Positions 1-4,699 of a stretch of 5,020 nt of DNA are shown here, in pieces. The number at the start of each line of letters is the position of its first letter. Positions within the stretch are counted from its first letter, which is position 1. Below the pieces are notes generated by a model. That model ran no database searches and was not told the origin of the DNA. It was given only the letters and a program-made list of their open reading frames with translations. The stretch is taken from assembly GCA_030619615.1 (NCBI GenBank), contig JAUXBC010000057.1:1-5020 (forward strand), in the 5' to 3' direction. A program made the translations under genes and the position numbers. Origin of the DNA: Dehalococcoidia bacterium. Lineage in GTDB: Bacteria > Chloroflexota > Dehalococcoidia > E44-bin15.

Positions 1-122
1 CATACCCAGTGTTTCCCCGACTTCCCTTTAGAGGCCGGGACCATAGAGTAGCTAACGGCGATGGGGCTTCCCTCCAGCCCTAGCACTTCTCTGAGCCTTT
101 TGGAGTATCCCTGCCAAACCAT
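1..122 (-). CDS. DUF169-type protein, N-terminal fragment (runs off left edge)
   Basis: Forty complete codons are visible before the window edge cuts the gene. The start is ATG at 122-120, seven bases after a strong AGGAGG ribosome site (135-130). An ATG five bases upstream at 127-125 is in another frame and stops after 15 codons. The fragment begins MVWQGYSKRLREVLGLEGSP and continues IAVSYSMVPASKGKSGKHWV. The pattern 'YS..L...LGL.GSPIAV' is typical of the start of DUF169 proteins, a family of unknown biochemical role with conserved cysteines further on. The last two bases, TG, would allow a Cys codon next, which would fit. It has its own likely promoter (159-187) and diverges from rsfS. The family assignment is from memory of the N-terminal pattern; only about a sixth of a usual DUF169 protein is visible. 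Confidence 0.7.
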   Translation of the reverse strand, partial: MVWQGYSKRLREVLGLEGSPIAVSYSMVPASKGKSGKHWV

Positions 123-158
123 ACCATTGCCTCCTTTTTGAGAATTAGAAGCAAGACT

Positions 159-187
159 ATCTTACCAAAATAGTGGCATCCTTACAA
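159..187 (-). promoter_or_regulatory. Predicted promoter of the DUF169 gene
   Basis: On the minus strand, TTGTAA (187-182, 4 of 6 consensus) is followed by 17 bases and TAAGAT (164-159, 4 of 6). TGG directly precedes the -10 box, giving an extended -10. Transcription would start about 30 bases before the ATG at 122. The -35 box lies between two copies of a 7-bp direct repeat (174-198), so a regulator could act here. This is prediction from sequence only. Confidence 0.45.
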
Positions 188-198
188 ATTTTGGCATC
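174..198. repeat. Operator-like direct repeat, two copies of TGGCATC at 18-bp period
   Basis: TGGCATC occurs at 174-180 and 192-198. On the minus strand each copy reads GATGCCA followed by an A/T-rich tract (AAAATTT and CTATTTT), so the similarity runs a little beyond seven bases. The copies bracket the predicted -35 box of the DUF169 promoter. That placement suits a repressor or activator site, but no regulator gene is visible here. Confidence 0.35.
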
Positions 199-267
199 TT
201 GACACAAAGCAGGTGCTGGTGTCACCCAAAATATGCTTTAGCCACGTTTCGCCCTTGAGGGCGTCCA

Positions 268-276
268 TGATATAAT
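268..276 (+). promoter_or_regulatory. Predicted extended -10 promoter of rsfS
   Basis: TGATATAAT at 268-276 is a perfect TATAAT with the TGn extension. No good -35 box lies 16-18 bases upstream, which is usual for extended -10 promoters. The start point would fall near 283, giving a leader of about 15 bases that is almost entirely the ribosome site GAGGAGGG (285-292). A small perfect hairpin (CGCCC-TTGA-GGGCG, 250-263) sits just upstream, where a -35 box would be. Confidence 0.5.
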
Positions 277-297
277 ATAGTTGAGAGGAGGGATCGC

Positions 298-645
298 ATT
301 CTGGAAACGCTGGAGCTGGCGAGGAAGGCGGTGGAGGCCGCCTCGGATAAGCAGGCTATCGACATTGTGATGCTCGATATGAGAGGGCTATCCACTTTTG
401 CCGACTATTTCGTCATCTGTAGTGGTGACAGCGAGCGCCAGATCGAGGCCATCTATGATGAGATCCACCGCTTGCTGAGGAAGGAAGGGGTGGCGCTACG
501 TCGCCGCGAGGGCACCGTTGACTCAGGCTGGATACTGATGGATTTTGGCGATATTATCATACATATCTTTGCCCCAACGGAGCGGGAGTATTACCAGCTA
601 GAAAGGCTATGGAGCAAAGCCACCCCCCTGATCAGGATTGAGTGA
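298..645 (+). CDS. rsfS: Ribosomal silencing factor RsfS (DUF143 family)
   Basis: RsfS binds ribosomal protein uL14 and blocks joining of the 30S and 50S subunits when nutrients are short; it acts in the cytoplasm. The family core is clear: DKQAIDIVMLDMRGLSTFAD, then YFVICSGDSERQIEAI, then GWILMDFGDIIIHIF followed by APTEREYYQLERLW. The first ATG/GTG/TTG start in frame is GTG at 331 (104 residues), but it cuts the conserved first helix. The frame stays open upstream and encodes LETLELARKAVEAA, a typical RsfS N-terminus, right after a GAGGAGGG ribosome site (285-292). The best start is therefore ATT at 298 (5-base spacing, 115 residues) or CTG at 301 (8-base spacing). No ATG, GTG or TTG is available there. 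The 3' end overlaps the convergent ndk gene by 14 bp. Function is confident; the exact start is inferred. Confidence 0.93.
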   Translation: MLETLELARKAVEAASDKQAIDIVMLDMRGLSTFADYFVICSGDSERQIEAIYDEIHRLLRKEGVALRRREGTVDSGWILMDFGDIIIHIFAPTEREYYQLERLWSKATPLIRIE

Positions 646-1084
646 TCCATTTATCCATTTCCCTGGAGTAGTTGGAGAGCTCCTTCGCTGAGAAGAAGAG
701 CCCGGTCTCCTTTTCTGCGATCTCCTCAGAGTCAGCGCCATGAATCAGGTTGCGCCCGATATCTAAGGCTAGGTCTCCCCTTATCGTTCCCGGCATGGCG
801 AGGGCGGGATCGGTCTCCCCCATAGTTCTTCTCACCACCTCCACGGCATTCTCCCCCTCGAAAACGGCGGCAATGATCGGGCTGGAGGTGATCTGCTCTA
901 TCAGACCCTGGAAAAAGGATTTACCTTTGTGGATCTCATAGAGGCGTTTCGCCAGCTCCTCATCCATCTGCATCATCTTCATCGCTACGATCTTAAGCCC
1001 CCTTCCTTCAAGGCGGGAGATGATTTCACCCACAAGCCCTCTTTGCAAGGCGTCTGGTTTCAGGAGAACAAGCGTCCTCTGCAT
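632..1084 (-). CDS. ndk: Nucleoside diphosphate kinase
   Basis: Ndk moves the terminal phosphate from NTPs, mainly ATP, to NDPs through a phospho-histidine, balancing cellular (d)NTP pools. The 150-residue protein is full length and starts MQRTLVLLKPDALQRGLVGE. Visible active-site residues are Lys9, the Y49-to-F57 segment (YEIHKGKSF), Arg85 with TMGETDP, Arg102, Asn112 and the catalytic His115 in NLIHGADS; the usual motif is NxIHGSDS, so Ala replaces Ser. It is the last gene of the thiL operon, starting 2 bp after the thioesterase stop. A GAGG ribosome site lies in the last codons of that gene, six bases before the ATG, so translational coupling is likely. The gene ends inside the tail of rsfS on the other strand, with no hairpin terminator visible between them. 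The identification is secure. Confidence 0.98.
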   Translation of the reverse strand: MQRTLVLLKPDALQRGLVGEIISRLEGRGLKIVAMKMMQMDEELAKRLYEIHKGKSFFQGLIEQITSSPIIAAVFEGENAVEVVRRTMGETDPALAMPGTIRGDLALDIGRNLIHGADSEEIAEKETGLFFSAKELSNYSREMDKWITQS

Positions 1085-1086
1085 AT

Positions 1087-1521
1087 CTATCCTCGCTTGG
1101 CTTCATTGACTATATACATCACCGCTTTGCCTTCTGCCACTGGAGTGCCATCCGCTAAGGCTATCTTTCCTCTGGTCTCGACGAGTTTTCTTGTTTTCCT
1201 CGCCATTGTGGAGCTGATGAAGAGCTGCTGCCCCACCGAAACGGGGTGCCTTATCCTCACCTCCATCTTTGCGGTGACACAATTTAAGCCTAGAAAGAAG
1301 GGAACATAGGCCATCGCTTCATCGAGAAGGGTTTCGATGATCCCCCCGTGGATAACGCCGGGCCAGCCCTGGTGGAACTCGCCGGGGGTAAATTCCGCCT
1401 TGACGGCATCCCCCTCCTGGCGAAAGGTGAGCTTGAGCCCGATGGGGTTCTCCCGGCCGCAGGCGAAACACATGGCATAGCTTTTCATGGAAGGAATAGG
1501 TAGCCCTTTCCAAGCTCTCAT
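1087..1521 (-). CDS. PaaI-family hotdog-fold thioesterase
   Basis: Predicted cytoplasmic acyl-CoA thioesterase of 144 residues with a single 4HBT/hotdog domain. The N-terminal motif CFACGRENPIGLKL (18-31) is characteristic of a PaaI-like subgroup. The hotdog helix carries HGGIIETLLDEAM (58-70), with Asp67/Glu68 as the likely catalytic acid. The strand VTAKMEVRIRHPVSVG (82-97) and the closing ADGTPVAEGKAVMYIV segment also match the fold. The chosen start overlaps the tsaB stop as ATGA (1521-1518), so translation is probably coupled. A later ATG at 1488 would remove eleven poorly conserved residues and cannot be excluded. Cys18 and Cys21 form a CxxC pair; whether it binds metal is unknown. The substrate cannot be read from sequence, and nothing in the operon (thiamine, t6A, NDP kinase) clearly supplies one. 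Confidence 0.88.
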   Translation of the reverse strand: MRAWKGLPIPSMKSYAMCFACGRENPIGLKLTFRQEGDAVKAEFTPGEFHQGWPGVIHGGIIETLLDEAMAYVPFFLGLNCVTAKMEVRIRHPVSVGQQLFISSTMARKTRKLVETRGKIALADGTPVAEGKAVMYIVNEAKRG

Positions 1522-2201
1522 CTTCCCGTCTCCGTCATCTTAGTAGTCACTGAGGGGCGACGCAGGTAGAGGGGTTGAAGGGTGGTGGGGCGGTCGATTT
1601 CGCCCCTCTCCAGCCTTCGCCAGCCCAGCTCGGCGAGAAATCCTGCCCTCCTTAGCGATGTGCATACGATCACCGCCCTCTCTCCCAGTTGCCTCTCAAT
1701 TTGCTGGGCAATATCGGGCGAAAACCGACCGCAGAAAATAGTCTTGGAGGCTATATTGTTTGCGAGCTCCTCCACAGTGGTAATATGCTCCTCAACCCGC
1801 TTTTGCCACTCCCCTTTTTGCAGTTGATATAAGGCAACAGCGATCTCCCCCCGTCCTGCATCCTGCACCGGGCAAATGGGTAAACCTGTCTTGGCATAGG
1901 GGAAGGCCTCTACCTCCAGGGTTCCTATGCCCGCCAGAGGGATGCCGAGGGCGAAGGCGAGCCCCTTTGCCGTGCCCACCCCGACCCTTAATCCATTGAA
2001 GCTTCCCGGTCCCTTGGCAACGATGATGGCATCGATCTCCTGAAGTTTTCTCTTGGCTTCATGGAGTAGGTGAAGGAGATTAGGCACAAGTTCAACGGTG
2101 TGGTTCTGCCCCGAGGGCCATGTCATCTCCGCCTCGACTTCTCCGCAGCGAGATAGGGCGATGCTGGCGATCTCTGTGGAGGTATCTAGGGCAAGCTCCA
2201 T
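1518..2201 (-). CDS. tsaB: tRNA t6A biosynthesis protein TsaB
   Basis: TsaB is the ASKHA-fold partner of TsaD in the complex that moves threonylcarbamoyl from threonylcarbamoyl-AMP to A37 of ANN-decoding tRNAs. The 227 residues show the opening LALDTST (3-9), His34 in SGQNHT, the signature GPGSFNGLRVG (64-74; most homologues have T where this has N69), DAGRGE (114-119) and the C-terminal LQPLYLRRP (208-216). TsaB is an inactive paralogue that scaffolds TsaD, so it lacks a full metal site. Its first 16 bases overlap the end of tsaE, and its stop overlaps the thioesterase start. An AAGG ribosome site lies seven bases before the ATG. tsaD, rimI and tsaC are not in this window, unlike the common tsaE-tsaB-rimI-tsaD arrangement. 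The tRNA-Lys gene further right belongs to the tRNA class that TsaB-dependent t6A serves. Confidence 0.96.
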   Translation of the reverse strand: MELALDTSTEIASIALSRCGEVEAEMTWPSGQNHTVELVPNLLHLLHEAKRKLQEIDAIIVAKGPGSFNGLRVGVGTAKGLAFALGIPLAGIGTLEVEAFPYAKTGLPICPVQDAGRGEIAVALYQLQKGEWQKRVEEHITTVEELANNIASKTIFCGRFSPDIAQQIERQLGERAVIVCTSLRRAGFLAELGWRRLERGEIDRPTTLQPLYLRRPSVTTKMTETGR

Positions 2202-2677
2202 TTTTTCGCCTTTTTCGTTCTTTTGGTGATATCGAACTGCGAAAGCATCCCTACATATCGCTCCCCGCTGGGCTTGAAAGTAATACTCCGTCTGGTATCG
2301 GAGAGGAAGCCCATCTCCATCAGCAGGTGCTCCTTGGGAAGCACCTCTAAGCCCTTTTCAGCCCATTCCACAACGCAAACCCCCCTCCCGTAGAGATAAT
2401 CCTCCAGACCCAGCTCGATGACCTCCTCCATCCTGTCCAGGCGATAGAGGTCGATGTGATAAAAGGGCAGCCTGCCCTGATACTGGTTAATCACTACAAA
2501 GGAGGGGCTGGTGGCATAGCCTTCGATGCCTAGCCCCCAGGCGATACCCTGGGTGAGGCAGGTCTTCCCGGCCCCCAGACCGCCCACCAAAAGGAACAAA
2601 TCGCCCAGCTTCGCTAGCCTCCCCAGTCGCATGCCAAGCTGCTGGGTTTGCTCCGGGCTCTCGCTAACGTAGTTCAT
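2186..2677 (-). CDS. tsaE: tRNA t6A biosynthesis ATPase TsaE
   Basis: TsaE is the small P-loop ATPase that resets the TsaB-TsaD complex during t6A formation. The chosen start, ATG at 2677, gives 163 residues, the normal family size. The frame is open further upstream to 2743 (185 residues), but those extra residues lie in the thiL coding end and resemble no TsaE N-terminus. Features include Walker A GGLGAGKT (32-39; many homologues have GDLGAGKT), SPSF (57-60), HIDLYRL (74-80), ELGLEDYL (88-95) and VVEWAEKG (102-109) with the conserved Trp. The C-terminal tail is very basic (KRTKKAKKW) and lies near the 16-bp overlap with tsaB. The start overlaps the thiL stop by 14 bp, and its ribosome site (AGCGAG) is weak, so ribosomes ending on thiL probably supply initiation. 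Confidence 0.96.
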   Translation of the reverse strand: MNYVSESPEQTQQLGMRLGRLAKLGDLFLLVGGLGAGKTCLTQGIAWGLGIEGYATSPSFVVINQYQGRLPFYHIDLYRLDRMEEVIELGLEDYLYGRGVCVVEWAEKGLEVLPKEHLLMEMGFLSDTRRSITFKPSGERYVGMLSQFDITKRTKKAKKWSLP

Positions 2678-3668
2678 TATTACTCGCTGGGGCGAAGTGA
2701 TCCCATCCCCCCCTTGCCAATCTAACCTCGCCACCTTGCTCATCGAAAAGCCTCACCCTCCCCGGCTCATCGCTAACCACCTCGCCGATCACCGTCACCG
2801 GGCAGGGCATCAGCCCCTTAATCTTATCGATAACCTCAATCCTGCCCGTGAATAGAAGCTCATAGACTTCGCCCCCTGAGAGAGCGAGGTCGAGACAATC
2901 CTCCCCAAAAGCGGCGCTCACCATGGGGTGGATGGGTATTTCCCCCACCCTGAGGCGAGCCCCTACCCCGCTTGCTTTACATACCTTGGCAAGATCGCTA
3001 ACCAGCCCATCGCTTAGGTCTATTGTCGCCTTCACCCCATGGCGGGCCAGGATCTGCCCTTCAATGACGCGGGGATAGGGTTTAAGGTGAGCCTCCCTCA
3101 ACGATGCGGCGGTCTCCTTATCAAGTTGAAGCCCTCTTTTGAGCATGACCAGCCCTGCCGCCGATGCCCCTAGATATCCTGTTACCGCAATATGATCTCC
3201 CGCAGCTGCCGCTGCTCGGGTGAGGATTTGATTGGAAGCAGTGCCAAGCACAGTTACGCTGAGGAGGACCAGGGGTGCGGCGACGACATCGCCACCTGCG
3301 ATGGCAACATCGAAGAGGCGCGCCAGCTCCACCATCCCTTCACAGAGCTGAGTCACCTGCTCCACCTCGCTATCTCCCGGCAAGCCCAGCGAAACTAGGG
3401 CATATTTGGGAAGCCCTCCCATAGCGGCGATGTCGCTGAGGTTCACGGCAAGCGCCTTCCATCCCAGCTCTCGCCAGGTCGTGGTGCCCAGGGTGAAGTG
3501 GACATCTTGAATAAGGGCATCGCAGGTGGCGAGCTGGATAGAGGCATCGGTACGCCAGGCGGCGGCATCGTCGCCAATGTCCACCAGGAGGGTCTCTCCC
3601 CTTGACCTGATCACAATTCCAGCAAAGAGCTCGATGAGCCCAAATTCCCCCAGCTCTGAGACCTTCAT
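2664..3668 (-). CDS. thiL: Thiamine-monophosphate kinase ThiL
   Basis: ThiL phosphorylates thiamine monophosphate with ATP to give thiamine diphosphate, the last step of the pathway. The 334-residue protein has the AIR-synthase-like two-domain fold: GDDAA (32-36) for Mg-ATP, Asp50 and VHF (56-58), KALAVNLSDIAAMG (71-84), GGD (125-127), DLSDGLVSDL (217-226), ASGVGARL (232-239), ALSGGEVYELLFT (262-274) and the terminal GWDHF (321-325). The usual ALSGGEDYELLF motif has Asp where this protein has Val268. The start ATG at 3668 gives MKVSELGEFGLI, the standard N-terminus. A TTG at 3716 is in frame, but it lies upstream of the promoter and adds nothing conserved. As first gene of the five-gene operon, it has a TATAAT box ending 6 bases before the ATG and no ribosome site, implying leaderless translation. 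Confidence 0.96.
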   Translation of the reverse strand: MKVSELGEFGLIELFAGIVIRSRGETLLVDIGDDAAAWRTDASIQLATCDALIQDVHFTLGTTTWRELGWKALAVNLSDIAAMGGLPKYALVSLGLPGDSEVEQVTQLCEGMVELARLFDVAIAGGDVVAAPLVLLSVTVLGTASNQILTRAAAAAGDHIAVTGYLGASAAGLVMLKRGLQLDKETAASLREAHLKPYPRVIEGQILARHGVKATIDLSDGLVSDLAKVCKASGVGARLRVGEIPIHPMVSAAFGEDCLDLALSGGEVYELLFTGRIEVIDKIKGLMPCPVTVIGEVVSDEPGRVRLFDEQGGEVRLARGGWDHFAPASNNELR

Positions 3669-3674
3669 GGCAAG

Positions 3675-3703
3675 ATTATACCTTCTTTCCTTCGCTACTA
3701 CAA
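3675..3703 (-). promoter_or_regulatory. Predicted promoter of the thiL-tsaE-tsaB-thioesterase-ndk operon
   Basis: On the minus strand, TTGTAG (3703-3698) is followed by exactly 17 bases and a perfect TATAAT (3680-3675). The thiL ATG begins 6 bases later, so the usual start distance puts +1 at or within a base or two of the A of the ATG. This predicts a leaderless mRNA. No riboswitch such as a THI box could fit upstream of the coding region, so thiamine control by a leader RNA is not expected here. Confidence 0.6.
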
Positions 3704-3774
3704 CTTGTCTGGTCAAATTGAGGAAAAGCTGATATATTTCTAGGGGTCAGGGTAAGGGAAGAGTGCTTCCGGTT

Positions 3775-3939
3775 TCACTTGCCACGCTTTTGATAATCGG
3801 GGCACCAGGTAGCATTGGGACGGTCTGGATTGTGGCAGGCGCTACGCCAGTCCCACTTGCAGCTGTCGCAGAGGAAGATGTTCCTCCCCAGTGCTTTCTT
3901 GATCCTGAGCTTTGCTCGATGCCATTGGCTTGGACCCAT
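3775..3939 (-). CDS. Small four-cysteine (probable zinc-ribbon) protein, 54 residues
   Basis: This gene is too short for ordinary ORF cut-offs but looks real. ATG at 3939-3937 lies five bases after a GGAGG ribosome site (3949-3945), and a promoter is predicted further upstream. The protein starts with a basic stretch (HRAKLRIKKALGRN, 7-20) and then has CDSCKWDWRSACHNP (24-38) and RPNATWCPDYQKRGK (40-54). Cysteines sit at 24, 27, 35 and 46, with His36 beside them: C-x2-C-x7-C-x10-C, a plausible single zinc site. No signal peptide or membrane segment is seen. I recall similar short 'C..C...RSAC..P.RPNAT.C.DY' proteins without a known function. The basic N-terminus plus zinc site might bind nucleic acid, but that is a guess. 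It ends 106 bp before thiL, which has its own promoter, and diverges from the tautomerase gene. Confidence 0.75.
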   Translation of the reverse strand: MGPSQWHRAKLRIKKALGRNIFLCDSCKWDWRSACHNPDRPNATWCPDYQKRGK

Positions 3940-3969
3940 GCTAACCTCCGCAAAAAGGAGACCGAATGT

Positions 3970-3998
3970 AATATACTACTTGAAAGCCCTTGAGGCAA
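3970..3998 (-). promoter_or_regulatory. Predicted promoter of the small four-cysteine protein
   Basis: On the minus strand, TTGCCT (3998-3993, 4 of 6) is followed by 17 bases and TATATT (3975-3970, 5 of 6). Transcription would begin about 25 bases before the ATG at 3939. The 80-bp gap between the divergent start codons must also hold the promoter of the tautomerase. The best plus-strand -10 candidate, TATACT at 3972-3977, overlaps this one but has no convincing -35, so the two may compete. Confidence 0.4.
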
Positions 3999-4019
3999 GA
4001 GGGGAAGGGGGTGATCGAT

Positions 4020-4205
4020 ATGCCAATAGTGAGAGTGGAGATGTGGCCTGGGAGGACGCAGGCTCAGAAGGCGGAGCTGGCCAGGGTTATCACCGAGGCG
4101 GTGGTTACTATTGCCCACGCCACCCCTGAGGCCACCATCGTAATCTTCGAGGATGTGGCCAAGGAGAACTGGGCCCAGGGCGGCGTCCTTGCCTCCCAGT
4201 CCTGA
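4020..4205 (+). CDS. 4-oxalocrotonate tautomerase family protein
   Basis: Small tautomerase of 61 residues that, after Met removal, exposes the catalytic N-terminal proline (MPIVRVEMWPGRT). Members interconvert keto and enol forms of 2-oxo acids, usually as hexamers. In mature numbering Pro1 and Arg11 are present, but the Arg39 of classical 4-oxalocrotonate tautomerase is Ile, and Phe50 is Trp (ENWAQGG). The end KENWAQGGVLASQS matches a common subgroup, so this is probably not a true 4-oxalocrotonate enzyme, and the substrate is unknown. No aromatic-degradation genes are nearby. An in-frame TTG at 3990 is rejected because Pro must follow the initiator Met. The ribosome site AAGGGGGTGATC (4005-4016) matches the anti-Shine-Dalgarno complement AAGGAGGTGATC at all but one base, so strong translation is likely. 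Confidence 0.9.
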   Translation: MPIVRVEMWPGRTQAQKAELARVITEAVVTIAHATPEATIVIFEDVAKENWAQGGVLASQS

Positions 4206-4212
4206 TAACCCA

Positions 4213-4241
4213 TTGCTTCAATACCCTTGACTTTGAAGCAA
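4213..4241. repeat. Perfect 9-bp inverted repeat between the tautomerase and tRNA-Lys
   Basis: TTGCTTCAA (4213-4221) and TTGAAGCAA (4233-4241) are exact reverse complements with an 11-base loop. The repeat begins 8 bases after the tautomerase stop and covers the predicted -35 box of the tRNA promoter (4227-4232). As RNA it could be a weak 3' end structure for the tautomerase message, though no U-run follows. As DNA it could be an operator. Which applies cannot be decided from sequence. Confidence 0.5.
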
Positions 4242-4255
4242 AGATATAGTATGTT
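4227..4255 (+). promoter_or_regulatory. Predicted promoter of tRNA-Lys
   Basis: TTGACT (4227-4232, 5 of 6 consensus) and TATGTT (4250-4255) are separated by 17 bases. The predicted start near 4262 would leave a short 5' leader of about 7 bases for RNase P. The spacer and -35 are covered by the inverted repeat at 4213-4241. Confidence 0.5.
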
Positions 4256-4268
4256 TGCCTCTGTCTTG

Positions 4269-4343
4269 GGGCCGCTAGCTCAATGGTAGAGCAACTGACT
4301 CTTAATCAGTAGGTTACAGGTTCGAGCCCTGTGCGGCCCACCA
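4269..4343 (+). tRNA. tRNA-Lys (anticodon CTT), CCA encoded
   Basis: The full cloverleaf can be drawn. Acceptor GGGCCGC (4269-4275) pairs with GCGGCCC (4333-4339). The D stem is GCTC/GAGC with loop AATGGTA. The anticodon stem is ACTGA/TCAGT with loop CTCTTAA, giving anticodon CTT for the lysine codon AAG. The variable region is AGGTT. The T stem is ACAGG/CCTGT with loop TTCGAGC. The discriminator is A4340 and the terminal CCA is encoded (4341-4343). This is an ANN-decoding tRNA, thus a substrate for the t6A machinery that includes TsaB and TsaE. It probably has its own promoter just upstream. No tRNA is seen next to it and no good U-run terminator directly follows. Confidence 0.97.
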
Positions 4344-4367
4344 TAGCCCCAAAATAGCTACGGTGGG
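4337..4367 (+). repeat. Inverted repeat spanning the tRNA-Lys 3' end
   Basis: CCCACCATAGC (4337-4347) can pair with GCTACGGTGGG (4357-4367): ten base pairs with one A-C mismatch and a 9-base loop. It uses the last acceptor bases and the CCA of tRNA-Lys, so in the precursor it would compete with the acceptor stem unless the trailer is processed. No U-run follows, so it is not a standard terminator. Confidence 0.4.
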
Positions 4368-4401
4368 AGGGGGTGGAGATGGGGTTCCTGCTGCGTGTAA
4401 C

Positions 4402-4699
4402 TGCTCTCATAGCGGCCCAATATTAACATACGGTTACTCATTTGTCAAGGATCCGGCCTGGTGGGGGAACTTTTTTTGGGGCCGTGTATCTAAAGACCGC
4501 ATTTTCAAAGCTATGACCCTACATTTCAGGCTGAGATGCTAGACCGGCATGGGCAGGGAATGATTCGCCAGGGCGTCCAGGAGCTCCGCCAGGGGGACCG
4601 AAAATGGCGACCGTTTTGGGCGTGCATAAAAAGTGCAAAAAGAAACTGGCCCAGCGTTCCCCCCCTCCCTGGTGGGGGAGGGGGGTTGCTATGAGAGCA
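4402..4699. repeat. 12-bp inverted repeat flanking a 274-bp non-coding segment
   Basis: TGCTCTCATAGC (4402-4413) recurs as its exact reverse complement GCTATGAGAGCA (4688-4699). Similarity goes further with a gap: the left copy is preceded by GTAACTG, and the right copy read on the minus strand is preceded by GTTAACTGG plus a short insert. Size and arrangement resemble a MITE or other small non-autonomous element, but no flanking target-site duplication is evident, so this remains a candidate. Confidence 0.35.

Noticed and set aside
199..237. TTGACA at 199-204 as -35 of an rsfS promoter
   Set aside because: The nearest -10-like box, TATGCT at 232, is 27 bases away; the extended -10 at 268-276 is better.
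929..1309. 126-codon plus-strand open frame across ndk and the thioesterase
   Set aside because: It lies antisense to two certain genes and has no recognisable family features; it is a shadow of their codon use.
2678..2743. Longer TsaE start giving 185 residues
   Set aside because: The extra 22 residues fall inside the thiL coding end and are unlike TsaE N-termini; MNYVSESPEQTQQLG at 2677 fits the family.
3669..3716. TTG start extending ThiL by 16 residues
   Set aside because: The extension covers the predicted promoter and is not conserved in ThiL; MKVSELGEFG is the normal start.
3990..4019. TTG start extending the tautomerase by 10 residues
   Set aside because: The catalytic proline must become the N-terminus after Met removal, so ATG 4020 is the start.
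3747..4118. 123-codon minus-strand open frame between thiL and the tautomerase
   Set aside because: It runs antisense through the tautomerase and out of frame over the four-cysteine gene, and the composition (Ser/Pro/His-rich) looks like frame noise.
3763..4129. Two plus-strand open frames starting at 3763 and 3815
   Set aside because: They overlap the four-cysteine gene on the opposite strand and the tautomerase in another frame, with no ribosome sites or family match.
4453..4477. Plus-strand intrinsic terminator ending in T7 after tRNA-Lys
   Set aside because: Only two or three base pairs can form before the T-run, so the stem is too weak to call.
4530..4640. 33-codon minus-strand ORF starting near 4628
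   Set aside because: No ribosome site and low-complexity Arg/Ser/Trp composition; probably chance.
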